Below, one piece after another: positions 34,001 through 43,000 of a stretch of DNA of 64,000 nucleotides. The stretch's first letter is position 1, and every line of letters starts with the position of its first letter. Origin of the DNA: Micromonospora haikouensis. GTDB lineage: Bacteria > Actinomycetota > Actinomycetes > Mycobacteriales > Micromonosporaceae. Made by a program: the position numbers and the translations under genes. Under the pieces are notes generated by a model. The model was not told the origin of the DNA and ran no database searches. It saw only the letters and a program-made list of their open reading frames with translations. The DNA is taken from the NCBI RefSeq assembly GCF_900091595.1, contig NZ_FMCW01000016.1, positions 113,393 to 177,392 on the forward strand. The letters are read 5' to 3'.

Positions 34001-34177
34001 ATGTTCGCCGCGATGGTGCGGGCCGCCCGCACCGACGGCGGCGACGCCGTGTCGCTGACGGTCAGCGAGATGCTGCCGACACCCGACGACGCGTGGGTGC
34101 CCGACGCCGCCGGCCGCCGCTACTTCAGCGAGCTGCGGCTGCACATCGTCGACGACCAGTGGCGGGCCGCGGAGTGA
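31025..34177 (+). CDS. Thioesterase fused to a LanB-type (lantibiotic dehydratase N-terminal) domain
   Basis: A protein of 1050 residues. Residues 1-245 are a type II thioesterase: LFCLPYAGAGASAFREWQ, nucleophile Ser84 in YGHSMGGR, and His221 in GGHFFLQDRL. From about residue 284 (PLGDTGWSVWRDAILRTTGF) to the end is a domain matching lantibiotic dehydratase (glutamylation) proteins, with YWQRYCGKNETVGFFGP near 399 in the place of the LanB RxxxRxTPFG segment, and the family's C-terminal part LPERVYVKLGTETKPCFVDL. The SpaB_C-type elimination domain is absent. LanB proteins use aminoacyl-tRNA to esterify Ser/Thr or, in PEARLs, to extend peptides. No precursor peptide gene fits anywhere in the overlapping operon. 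GTG overlaps the upstream stop (GTGA). Confidence 0.82.
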   Translation: MNWFVSAGSRPQAPVRLFCLPYAGAGASAFREWQRAFGADVEVLPVQLPGRENRISEDPNFTVADVAAAIAGRADRPYAIYGHSMGGRVGFEVVRELRRTGGPLPLRLYVGGARAPHVDDASLFDGLSTVDDEELLRRLGDGGGLPPEVLAHPELVELLLPLLRADFSRVDSYRYVPGEPLPVPVVAFSGRADRAVSHAQSAAWERHTAAGFTLHEIDGGHFFLQDRLPELVAAIRADLTDALRGAAAVRVAGAHGTVPAPDGPAEQTAIDPTGDGAGAAGAHRVPLGDTGWSVWRDAILRTTGFPADGLTALSAPQAAAAADDLLATGEGAERFDKEFAEALTAAAGRLNELAADPLLREAVTWQNRNALLALDGLARAGADAPRNVRRRDRERALLKYWQRYCGKNETVGFFGPSCWVTLDPGQADTARVRPGPALTRRRWVWFESWALSAYADTVGADLAVRQWWPPLLQPHLSLRDRSVLRPGRPPVTLTPVEAALLAAADGHRSARDLVADPAIGLRRPDDGYALLDRLVERELITWDANLPVAPDAEAALAARIDAIGDEPARLAARAGLDRLRAARDEVADAAGDPDRLRAALDRLDATFTELTGQPARRRAGQMYAGRTLCYEDTARDLDVSFGAPLLADLAAPLAVLLRAARWLAGELEQEYGATFRDLYEELRADAGDAPVGLADLWFLVQGLFWGTGERPVDAVAAEFAARWAGLFGLADLPDGATEVRLAVADLVDRVAQVFPDRPSDWTSGRLHSPDLQLCAADADALARGDYTVVLGELHAAWPSFDCQVFTPSHPDVARLRAALAADLGEHRIRLLFPADWPRRTSRTAEALTGPTDRQLAFLPAPGVDPDRVLPTVDLTVTDEDGRLVVTARDGARWPLTEVFAGLLSAHAVDGFKLVAAAPYTPRITLDRLVVARQTWRTTVAESGLADVTTERDRFLAVRRWRRDLGLPERVYVKLGTETKPCFVDLSSPAYAAMFAAMVRAARTDGGDAVSLTVSEMLPTPDDAWVPDAAGRRYFSELRLHIVDDQWRAAE

Positions 34178-36480
34178 GCCACCTGCTGCCACTGGGCGAC
34201 ACCGGCTGGTCGGTGTGGCGGGACGTGCTGCTGCGTACCGCCGGGTTCCCCGCCGCCGGCCTCGACCTGCTCGCCGCGCCCGAGGCCGCCGCGGCGGCCG
34301 ACGCCCTGCTGGCCGGCGAGGCCGCCACCGAGGGGTACGACAAGGAGCTGGCCGCCGCCCTGGCCCGCTCCTCCGACGTGCTCGCCGGGATCTGCGCCGA
34401 CCCGGCCGTGCGCGAGGCGGTCACCTGGCAGAACCCGGAGATGCTCGTCGCCCTCGACGGGCTGCTGCGCACCGACCCGGCCGTGCGCAACAAGCCCCGC
34501 CGCAAGCGGGAGATCGCGGTGCTGCGCTACTGGCAGCGCTACTGCGGCAAGGCCGAGACCATCGGCTTCTTCGGGCCGGTCTGCTGGGGCACCCTCGACC
34601 CGGACAGCCCGCACACCCGGCTCGCCCCGGGCGCCGGGCTGGTCGGCCGCCGCGAGGTGCACCTGGAGGCGTGGGCGCTCGCCGCGTACGCCGACCGGGT
34701 CGCCGCCGACCCGGCGGTGCGCCGCTGGTGGGCCCCGGTGCTCCCGCCCCACCTGCGGCTCGACGGCCGCCGGTTGTGCCCGCCGCTGGCCCCGGCGGTG
34801 GAGCTGACCGCCGTGGAGGCCCGGCTGCTCGCCGGCTGCGACGGCCGCACCCCGGCCCGGGAGATCGTGGCGCGGCTGTGCGAAGACGGCGACGCCGGCC
34901 TGCGCCGCGCCGACGACGGCTACCTGCTGCTCGACCGGCTCGTCGAGCGGGGCCTGCTGACCTGGGACGCCGGCCTGCCCAACAACCCGCAGGCGGTGCG
35001 GGTGCTCGCGGCGCGGATCGCCGCCGTCGGCGACCCCGAGCTGCGCGCCGACCTGACCGCCGGCCTCGACCGGCTCACCGCCGCCCGCGACGCCGTGGCC
35101 GCCGCCGGCGACCCGGACCGGCTCGCCGCCGCCCTCGCCGCCCTCAACGCCGCGTTCACCGCCGCCACCGGGGAGTCGGCGACCCGGCACGGCGGGCAGA
35201 TGTACACGGGCCGCACCGTCGTCTACGAGGAGACGACGCGGGACCTGGAGGTCGCCGTCGGGTCGGCCGTCCTCGACGCCCTCGCCGCGCCCCTGGCGAT
35301 CGTGCTGCGGGCCGCCCGCTGGCTCACCGCCGAGATCGGCGCGGCCTGCGAGCGGGTCCTCGGCGAGCTGCACGCCGAGCTGGCCGCCGACGGGCCGGTG
35401 CGGCTGGCCGACATGTGGTCCCTCGCGCAGGGGCTCATCCTCGCCCCGGACGGCCCCGTCGCCGTCGCCAGCGCCGGGTTCACCGCCCGCTGGGCGGAGC
35501 TGTTCGGGCTCGCCGACGTCGCCGCCGACCAGCCGGAGCTGCGGCTGCGCAGCGCCGACCTGGCCGGGCGGGCCGAGGCGCTGTTCCCCGCCACCGCGCC
35601 GGGCTGGCCCACCGCCCGCGTGCACAGCCCCGACGTGCAGGTCGCCGCGGCCGGCGTCGATGCGCTCAACCGGGGCGAGTTCCAGCTCGTCCTGGGCGAG
35701 CTGCACCCGGCGACGACGCCGTTCGACAGCGCCGTGTTCGCCCCGTTCCACCCCGACCCGGCCGCGCTGCGCGCCGCCGTGGACGCCGACCTGGGGCCGG
35801 CCCGGCTGCGGCTGCTGCCGCCGGCCGGGTTCCCCCGGCAGACCACCCGCACCACGTGGCACCTGCGGGGCCCGGCCGACCGGCAGGTCGGCATCGACAC
35901 GGCCCGGGGCGCGGACGTCACCGACCTCGTCGCCGCGAGCGCCGTCCGGGTCGAGTCCGTCGCCGGCCGGCTCGTCGCGGTGCTGCCCGACGGGGCCCGC
36001 TGGCCGCTGGTCGAGGTGTTCGCCAACCTCCTCGGCGCGCTGCTGCTGGACAGCTTCAAGCTGCTCGCCCCCGCGCCGACGACGCCCCGGATCACCATCG
36101 ACCGGCTGGTGGTGGCCCGGCGCACCTGGCGCACCACCGTCGCCGACAGCGGCCTGGCCGGGGCCACCGGGGAGTCCGCGCGCTTCCTCGCGGTGCGCCG
36201 TTGGCGGGCCCGCCTCGGCCTGCCCGAGCGGGTCTTCGTGAAGGTCGGCACCGAGGTCAAGCCCTGCTACGTCGACCTCACCGGCCCGCTGTACGCCCAG
36301 TCGCTGTGCGCCATGGCCGACGCCGCCGCCCGGACCGACCCGGCCGTCACGCTCACCGTCAGCGAGCTGCTGCCGGCCCCCGCCGACGCCTGGGTGACCG
36401 ACGCCGCCGGGCGCGGCTACGTCAGCGAGCTGCGCCTGCAGATCACCGATCCAGCCACCTACCGGGGGGAACACGGGTGA
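34174..36480 (+). CDS. Second LanB-type (lantibiotic dehydratase N-terminal domain) protein
   Basis: A protein of 768 residues and a clear paralogue of the LanB-type half of the preceding gene, aligning from its first residues (LLPLGDTGWSVWRDVLLRTA versus PLGDTGWSVWRDAILRTTG) to the end. It keeps YWQRYCGKAETIGFFGPVCW and LPERVFVKVGTEVKPCYVDL. There is no C-terminal elimination domain. The two genes probably arose by duplication, with the thioesterase fused to one copy. The pair could form a heterodimer, as LanB proteins are dimeric. An aminoacyl-tRNA-dependent acyl transfer is the likely chemistry, with an unknown acceptor. GTG 34174 overlaps the previous stop. Confidence 0.82.
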   Translation: MSHLLPLGDTGWSVWRDVLLRTAGFPAAGLDLLAAPEAAAAADALLAGEAATEGYDKELAAALARSSDVLAGICADPAVREAVTWQNPEMLVALDGLLRTDPAVRNKPRRKREIAVLRYWQRYCGKAETIGFFGPVCWGTLDPDSPHTRLAPGAGLVGRREVHLEAWALAAYADRVAADPAVRRWWAPVLPPHLRLDGRRLCPPLAPAVELTAVEARLLAGCDGRTPAREIVARLCEDGDAGLRRADDGYLLLDRLVERGLLTWDAGLPNNPQAVRVLAARIAAVGDPELRADLTAGLDRLTAARDAVAAAGDPDRLAAALAALNAAFTAATGESATRHGGQMYTGRTVVYEETTRDLEVAVGSAVLDALAAPLAIVLRAARWLTAEIGAACERVLGELHAELAADGPVRLADMWSLAQGLILAPDGPVAVASAGFTARWAELFGLADVAADQPELRLRSADLAGRAEALFPATAPGWPTARVHSPDVQVAAAGVDALNRGEFQLVLGELHPATTPFDSAVFAPFHPDPAALRAAVDADLGPARLRLLPPAGFPRQTTRTTWHLRGPADRQVGIDTARGADVTDLVAASAVRVESVAGRLVAVLPDGARWPLVEVFANLLGALLLDSFKLLAPAPTTPRITIDRLVVARRTWRTTVADSGLAGATGESARFLAVRRWRARLGLPERVFVKVGTEVKPCYVDLTGPLYAQSLCAMADAAARTDPAVTLTVSELLPAPADAWVTDAAGRGYVSELRLQITDPATYRGEHG

Positions 36481-39400
36481 CCGACATCCTGTCCATCAGC
36501 GCGGCGCACGGCGAGCCGCTGCCGTGGCCCGACGCGACGCTGGCCGAGCTGGTCGCCGCGCAGGCCGCGCGGACCCCGGGCGCGGTGGCGGTGCGCCAGT
36601 GGGACGAGCGGCTCACCTACCGGGAGCTGGTCGGCCGGGCCGCCGGGGTGGCCGCCGCGCTGCGCGAGCGCGGCGTGGGCCGGCACAGCCGGGTCGGGGT
36701 GTGCGGGCACCGCCGCCCGGACCTGGTGGTCACGGTCCTCGGCGTGCTGCTCGCCGGCGCGTGCTACGTGCCGCTGGAGCCCGGCGGCCCCCGCCGCCGG
36801 CTGCGGGAGATCGCCGCCGACGCCGGGGTGCGCGTCGTCGTCGGCGACGCCGCCGAGGCCGAGTTCGGCGCTGCCGGCGACGCCGAGTGCGGGGACGTGC
36901 CCGGCATCGAGGCGCTCGGGCTGCCCGGACCCGCCCCGCTGGCCCCGTGCCCTGCCCGGCCCGGCGACCCCGCGTACGTGCTGTTCACCTCCGGCTCCAC
37001 CGGCCGGCCCAAGGGCGTGCTCACCACCCACCGCAACGTCGTCGAGTTCGTCACCGGCTGCGCGGCCCTGACCGGCGCGGACGCGTCGGTGCGCAGCCTC
37101 GGCATCGCCTCCCTCGGCTTCGACGCCGCCACCATGGACCTGTTCGTGCCGCTGCTGCTCGGCGGCACGGTGCAGCTCATCGGGGCCGACGACCGGTCCG
37201 ACCCGGCGCGGCTGGCCCGGTTCGTCGCCGCCCACGAGGTCAACTGGGGCTTCATCACCCCGACCGTGCTGTCCATGCTGGACCCGGCAGAGCTGCCCGG
37301 CTGGCGCACCGTGCTCTGCGGCGGCGAGGCCGTGCCCGCCGAGCTGGCCGCCCGCTGGGCCCCCGGCCGGCGCTTCGTCAACGGCTACGGCCCCACCGAG
37401 ACCACCGTGCTGGCCGTCACGGCCGAGCTGACCGCCGCCGAGACCGACCCCGTGCCGATCGGCCGGCCGCTGCCCAACCACCGGGCGTACGTCGTCGACG
37501 CCGACCTGCGCCCCGTGCCGCCCGGCGAGACCGGCGAGCTGCTGATCGGCGGCCCCGGCCTGGCCGACGGCTACCTCAACCGGCCCGGCCTGACCGCCGA
37601 CCGGTTCGTGCCCGACCCGTTCTCCGGCCTGCCCGGCGAGCGGCTGTACCGCACCGGCGACCTGGTCACCCAGGCCCCCGACGGGCGGATCGTCTATCTC
37701 GGCCGCGCCGACCGGCAGGTGAAGATCCGGGGGCAGCGCATCGAGCTGGGCGAGGTCGAGGCCGTCCTCGCCGGGCTGCCCGGCGTCGACCGGGTCGTGG
37801 CGGAGGCCGTCGACGCTCCCGCCGGGGCCGAGCTGGTCGCGTTCCTCACCCCCGCCGACGCCCCCGACGACGCGGCGGTGCGCGCGTACGCCGAGCCGAG
37901 GCTGACCGCCGCGATGCGCCCCGCCCGGGTGCTGCGCCTGGCGGAGCTGCCGGTCAGCCCGACCACGGGGAAGCTGGACCGGCCGGCGCTGCGGGCCCTG
38001 GCCGCCGCCGCCCGCCCCGCGCCCGGGGCCGCCGACGCCGACGGGCCGGCCGACGCCGACCCGGTCACCCGGGCGGTGGCCCGGGTGTGGGCGCGGCTGC
38101 TCGGCGCGGCCCCCGGCCCCGACACCGACTTCCTCGCGGCCGGCGGCAACTCCATCGCCGCGATGCGGCTGGTCGCGGCGCTGCGCGCCGAGCTGGGCCG
38201 CGCCGTGGACACCCGGGACGTGTTCGCCGGCCGCACCCTCGCCGGCCTGGTGCAGCGGATCGCCGCCGCGCCCGCCGCCGCCGACGGGCTGACCACCGGC
38301 AACCCGCCGACGCTGTCCCCGCCGCAGCGGCGGCTGTGGTTCGTCGACCAGCTCGCGCCCAGCAGCGCGCCCTACAACATCGCGGTGGCCCACCGGCTGC
38401 GCGGCGAGCTGGACGTGCCGGCCCTCGGCGCGGCCCTGCGGGCGGTGGCCGAACGGCACGACGTGCTGCGCTGGCGCATCCCGCAGACCGCCGGGGTGCC
38501 GTACGCGGTCTGCGCGGAACCCACCGACGTGGCGGTGCCCGTGGTGGACCTGACCGGCGGCGGCGACCCCGCCGCAGAGCTGGCCCGGATGCTCGCCGAC
38601 GGGGCGGCCCACGCGTTCGACCTGGCCACCGGCCCGCCCTGGCAGGTGACCGTCTACCGGCTCGGCCCGGCGGAGCACGTGCTCGCCGTCACCTGGCACC
38701 ACGCCGTGTTCGACGGCTGGTCCGAGGCGGTGTTCTACGCCGACCTCGCCGCCGCGTACGCCCGCGCGGTGGCCGGCGACGACCCGGCGCTGCCCGCCCC
38801 GGCGGCCCGGTACGCCGACTACGCCGTGTGGCGGGCCGAGCGGGACCGCCGCCGGGGCGCCGACGACCTCGCCTGGTGGTCCGCGCACCTGGCCGGCGCG
38901 CCGACGGTGCTGGAGCTGCCCCGCGACCGCCCCCGCCCCGCCGTGCAGACGTACGCCGGGGTGGAGGCCGCTGTCATGTTCTCCGCCGAGGCCGACCGGG
39001 CGGTGCGGACGCTGGCCGAGCGGCGCGCGACGACCGTGGCGGCGGTGCTGCTGGCCGGGTTCGGCGAGCTGCTGAGCCGGCTCACCGGCGGCGACGACCA
39101 CGTCGTCGGCGCGATCGTCGCCGACCGGCGGCTGGCCGCGTTCGACGACGTCGTCGGGTTCTTCATCGACACCGTCCCGGTGCGGGTCCGCACCGCCGGG
39201 GCGAGCTTCGCCGAGCTGGTCGACCGGTGCGCCGCCGAGCTGCACGACGCCACCGCCCACCCCGGCGCGCCGCTGGAGCGGATCGTGGAGGCCCTCGGCG
39301 TGGGCCGGGACACCTCCCGCGCCCCGCTGGTGCAGGTGCTGTTCAACGTGCTCAACTTCGCCGAGCCCCGGCTCGGGCTGGCCGGGCTGGCCGCCGAGCC

Positions 39401-40052
39401 GGTGCCGGTGCCCAAGCCGGGCTCCCCGTTCGACCTCACCGTCTACGTGGTGGAGCGCGCGCCTGCCGGAACGAACGGGGCGGACGGCCCGGGCCGGCTC
39501 GGCGTCGAGGTGGTGTTCAACCCCGACCTGTTCGACGCCGACCGCGTCGCGGCGATGCTGGCCGACCTGGCCGCCCTCGTCGGCGCGCTGGCCGCCGCGC
39601 CGCGGTCCCCGGCCGGGGAGGTGGCCGCCGAGCTGCCCCGCCCGACGGTGCGCACCGCCGGGCTCGGCGCGATGACCGTCGCCGCGTCCGCCGAGCCCGC
39701 CCGGCCGGTGGCGCTGCCGGCGGGGCCCGACGCGCTCACCGACACCGAGGAGCTGGTCGCCGGCATCTGGCGGGAGATCCTCGGCCGCGACCGCGTCGGT
39801 GTGACCGACAACTTCTTCGACATCGGCGGGCACTCGCTCGCCCTGGCCGCCGTGCACGCCCGGCTGACCGCCGCCGCCGGCCGGTCGATCGCGATGCTCG
39901 ACCTGTTCCGCCACCCCACCGTCCGGGCCCTCGCCGCGCACCTCGACGGCGCGGCCGACCGGCCGGAGCTGGCCCGCGCCGCGCTGCGGGCCGCCGCCCG
40001 CCGCAGCCGCGCCCGACGTATCCCTCCCCGCCGCCCCGGCGGCACCGCATGA
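36477..40052 (+). CDS. NRPS: adenylation, carrier, condensation, carrier
   Basis: A protein of 1191 residues. A domain 1-525: YVLFTSGSTGRPKGVLTTHR near 168, NGYGPTETT, YRTGDLV near 391; eye-derived code D-A-M-F-C-G-G-V-L, not assigned. First carrier near 556 (LAAGGNSIAAMR). The condensation domain at about 614-1060 has an intact HHAVFDG at 741-747. The second carrier near 1118 (FFDIGGHSLALA) has no A domain of its own. The C-terminal tail is basic (RRSRARRIPPRRPG) and may dock to the next protein. The A-T-C-T order, with an orphan second carrier, means its substrate must be supplied in trans, either by another A domain or by the LanB-type proteins encoded just upstream. Confidence 0.9.
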   Translation: MTDILSISAAHGEPLPWPDATLAELVAAQAARTPGAVAVRQWDERLTYRELVGRAAGVAAALRERGVGRHSRVGVCGHRRPDLVVTVLGVLLAGACYVPLEPGGPRRRLREIAADAGVRVVVGDAAEAEFGAAGDAECGDVPGIEALGLPGPAPLAPCPARPGDPAYVLFTSGSTGRPKGVLTTHRNVVEFVTGCAALTGADASVRSLGIASLGFDAATMDLFVPLLLGGTVQLIGADDRSDPARLARFVAAHEVNWGFITPTVLSMLDPAELPGWRTVLCGGEAVPAELAARWAPGRRFVNGYGPTETTVLAVTAELTAAETDPVPIGRPLPNHRAYVVDADLRPVPPGETGELLIGGPGLADGYLNRPGLTADRFVPDPFSGLPGERLYRTGDLVTQAPDGRIVYLGRADRQVKIRGQRIELGEVEAVLAGLPGVDRVVAEAVDAPAGAELVAFLTPADAPDDAAVRAYAEPRLTAAMRPARVLRLAELPVSPTTGKLDRPALRALAAAARPAPGAADADGPADADPVTRAVARVWARLLGAAPGPDTDFLAAGGNSIAAMRLVAALRAELGRAVDTRDVFAGRTLAGLVQRIAAAPAAADGLTTGNPPTLSPPQRRLWFVDQLAPSSAPYNIAVAHRLRGELDVPALGAALRAVAERHDVLRWRIPQTAGVPYAVCAEPTDVAVPVVDLTGGGDPAAELARMLADGAAHAFDLATGPPWQVTVYRLGPAEHVLAVTWHHAVFDGWSEAVFYADLAAAYARAVAGDDPALPAPAARYADYAVWRAERDRRRGADDLAWWSAHLAGAPTVLELPRDRPRPAVQTYAGVEAAVMFSAEADRAVRTLAERRATTVAAVLLAGFGELLSRLTGGDDHVVGAIVADRRLAAFDDVVGFFIDTVPVRVRTAGASFAELVDRCAAELHDATAHPGAPLERIVEALGVGRDTSRAPLVQVLFNVLNFAEPRLGLAGLAAEPVPVPKPGSPFDLTVYVVERAPAGTNGADGPGRLGVEVVFNPDLFDADRVAAMLADLAALVGALAAAPRSPAGEVAAELPRPTVRTAGLGAMTVAASAEPARPVALPAGPDALTDTEELVAGIWREILGRDRVGVTDNFFDIGGHSLALAAVHARLTAAAGRSIAMLDLFRHPTVRALAAHLDGAADRPELARAALRAAARRSRARRIPPRRPGGTA

Positions 40053-43000
40053 AGGACGACCTGATGGACAACGCGATCGACACCGACCACCCCGCCGACG
40101 ACGGCATCGAGCCGATCGCGATCGTCGGGTTGGCCGCCCGGCTGCCCGGCGCGGCCGACGTGCACGAGTTCTGGCGCAACCTGGTCGACGGCGTGGAGTC
40201 GGTGACCGAGCTGACCCGCGAGGAGCAGATCGCCCGGGGCGTGCCGCCCGAGGAGGTCGACGACCCGGGCTGGGTCAGCCGCGCCCCCCTCGTCGACGGC
40301 TACGACGAGTTCGACGCCGGCCTGTTCGGGATGACCGCCCGGGAGGCCGAGGTCACCGACCCGCAGCACCGGCTGTTCCTGGAGACCTGCTACACGGCCC
40401 TGCAGGACGCCGGCTACGACCCGGCCCGCTACGACGGGGCCGTCGGCGTGTACGCGGGCACCGGCGCGGCGTCGTACCTCAACCGCAACGTGCTGCGCAA
40501 CAAGAAGGTCGGCGGCAACCCGCACAGCGCCGTCTCCATCGCCACCAGCAACTCGCCGAACTACGTGGCGACGAACGTGTCGTACCGGCTGGACCTGCGG
40601 GGGCCGAGCCTGACCGTGCACACCGCCTGCTCCACCTCGCTGGTCGCGTTCCACCTGGCGTGCGAGGCGCTGCGCAACGGCGAGTGCGACATGGCCCTGG
40701 CCGGCGGCGTCAACATCGAGCTGCCGCAGGCCGGCTACCTCGGCATGGACGGCTTCACCTCGCCCGACGGGCGGTGCCGGCCGTTCGACGCCGCCGCGAA
40801 CGGCACCGTGTGGGGCAGCGGCGTGGGGGTGACGCTGCTCAAGCGGCTCTCCGACGCGATCGCCGACGGCGACCACATCCGGGCCGTGGTGCTCGGCAAT
40901 GCCATCAACAACGACGGGGCGGGCAAGGTCGGCTTCACCGCGCCCAGCGTGGACGGGCAGACGGAGGCCGTCGCCCAGGCCGTCGGGATGGCCGGGATCG
41001 ACCCGCGCACCATCAGCTACGTCGAGGCGCACGGCACCGGCACCGCGATGGGCGACCCGATCGAGGTGGCCGCCCTGTCGGCGGTCTACACGAAGGACAC
41101 CGACGACCGGGGCTGGTGCGGGATCGGCTCGGTGAAGTCCAACATCGGCCACCTCAGCCAGCCCTCCGGCATCGTCAGCGTGATCAAGACGGTGCTGGCG
41201 ATGGAGCACGGCCTGATCCCGCCGACGATCAACTACGAGACCCCCAACCCGGCGATCGAGTTCGCCGACACCCCGTTCTACGTGGCGAACACCCTCACCA
41301 AGTGGGACACCGACGGCGCGCCGCGCCGCGCCGGGGTCAGCTCCTTCGGCATCGGCGGCACCAACGCGCACGTGGTGCTGGAGGAGGCGCCGGCGGCGCA
41401 CCCGGGCGACCGGCGGGTGCGCCCGGCGCAGCTGCTGCACGTCTCGGCGAAGACCGCCACCGCCCTGGACGCCGCCGTGGACCGGCTCGCCGAGCACCTC
41501 GCCGGCAACCCCGACGGCGGGGCCGCGCACCTCGCCGACGTCGCGCACACCCTGCGGGTGGGCCGCCAGCAGTACGCCCACCGTCTCGCCGTGGCCGCCA
41601 CCGACCTGCCCGACGCGGTCGCCGCGCTGCGCAACCCCCGGCGCGCGACGCGCGGGGTGACCGACGGGCCCGCCCCGAAGGTGGGTTTCCTCTTCTCCGG
41701 CCAGGGTTCCCAGTTCGTCGGCATGGGCGCGCAGCTCTACGCCGAGGAGCCCGCCTACGCGGCCGTGGTCGACGAGTGCGCCGAGCTGCTCCGCGCCGAG
41801 CTGGGCCTCGACATCCGGGAGCTGATCCTCGACCGGCACCCGGAGGCGGCCGAGCTGCTGGCGCAGACCCGCTACACCCAGCCCGCCCTGTTCGTCGTGG
41901 AGTACGCCCTGGCCGTCACCTGGCAGCGCTTCGGCGTGCGGCCGGCGGCGATGGTCGGGCACTCCATCGGCGAGTACGTCGCCGCGACCGTCGCCGGGGT
42001 GCTCGACCTGCCCGACGCGCTGAGGGTGGTGGCCGCCCGGGGCCGGCTCATGCAGTCCCTGCCGGCCGGGTCGATGCTGGCCGTGCCGCTGGACGAGTCG
42101 GTGGTCGCCGGGCTGCTGCCCGAGGGCGTGTCGATCGCCACGGTCAACGGGCCGGGCACCTGCGTGGTGGCCGGCGAGGCCGACGCGGTGGCCGCGTTCG
42201 CCGAGACGCTGAAGACCACCCGCAAGGTCAAGAGCAAGGCGCTGCGCACCTCGCACGCGTTCCACTCGCCGATGATGGAGCCGATCCTCGCCGAGTTCAC
42301 CGCGCTGATGGCCACCGTGGCGCTGCGCGCGCCGCGCGTCCCGTTCGTGTCGAACGTCTCCGGCACCTGGATCACCGACGCGCAGGCCACCGACCCGGCG
42401 TACTGGGCGGCGCACCTGCGCCAGCCGGTGCGCTTCGGCGACGCGGTGGCCGCCCTGCTCGCCGAGGGCACCTGGGCCCTGGTGGAGTGCGGCCCCGGCC
42501 GGCAGTTGGCCAACCTGGCCCGGATGCAGGTCGCCAAGGGCTCGGCGCAGCAGCGGGCCCTGGTGCCGCTGGGCAGCCTCCCGGGCCCGGGGGAGCCGAC
42601 CGGCGACCTGGCGACGCTGCTGGCCACCGCCGGGGCGCTGTGGTGCGCCGGCCTGCCCGTGCGCACCGGCTCCGACCCGGCGGCGCGGCGGGTGCCGCTG
42701 CCGACGTACCCGTTCGAGCGCCGCCGCTACTGGGTCGACCCGGACCCGGTGGAGGCGGTCGCCGCCGCGCCGGCCGAGACGGGCCCGCGGCCGCTGCCGG
42801 AGTGGTTCGCCGTGCCGGTGTGGCGGCAGGCCGCGCCCGCGCCGGCCACCGCGCCGCCCGGCCGGTGCCTGGTGCTGGCCGACGGCCCGCGCGGCGCGGC
42901 GCTCGTCGCCGGCCTGCGCGCCGCGGGCGCCGACACCCTCGTGGTACGCCCCGGCGACGCGTTCGCCGCCGTCGACGGCGGCTTCACGCTGCGTCCTGCC

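Noticed and set aside
31025..36480. Classical class I lanthipeptide cluster
   Set aside because: There is no precursor peptide gene, no LanC cyclase, no elimination domain and no space between overlapping genes. The LanB-type proteins are embedded in an NRPS/PKS operon.
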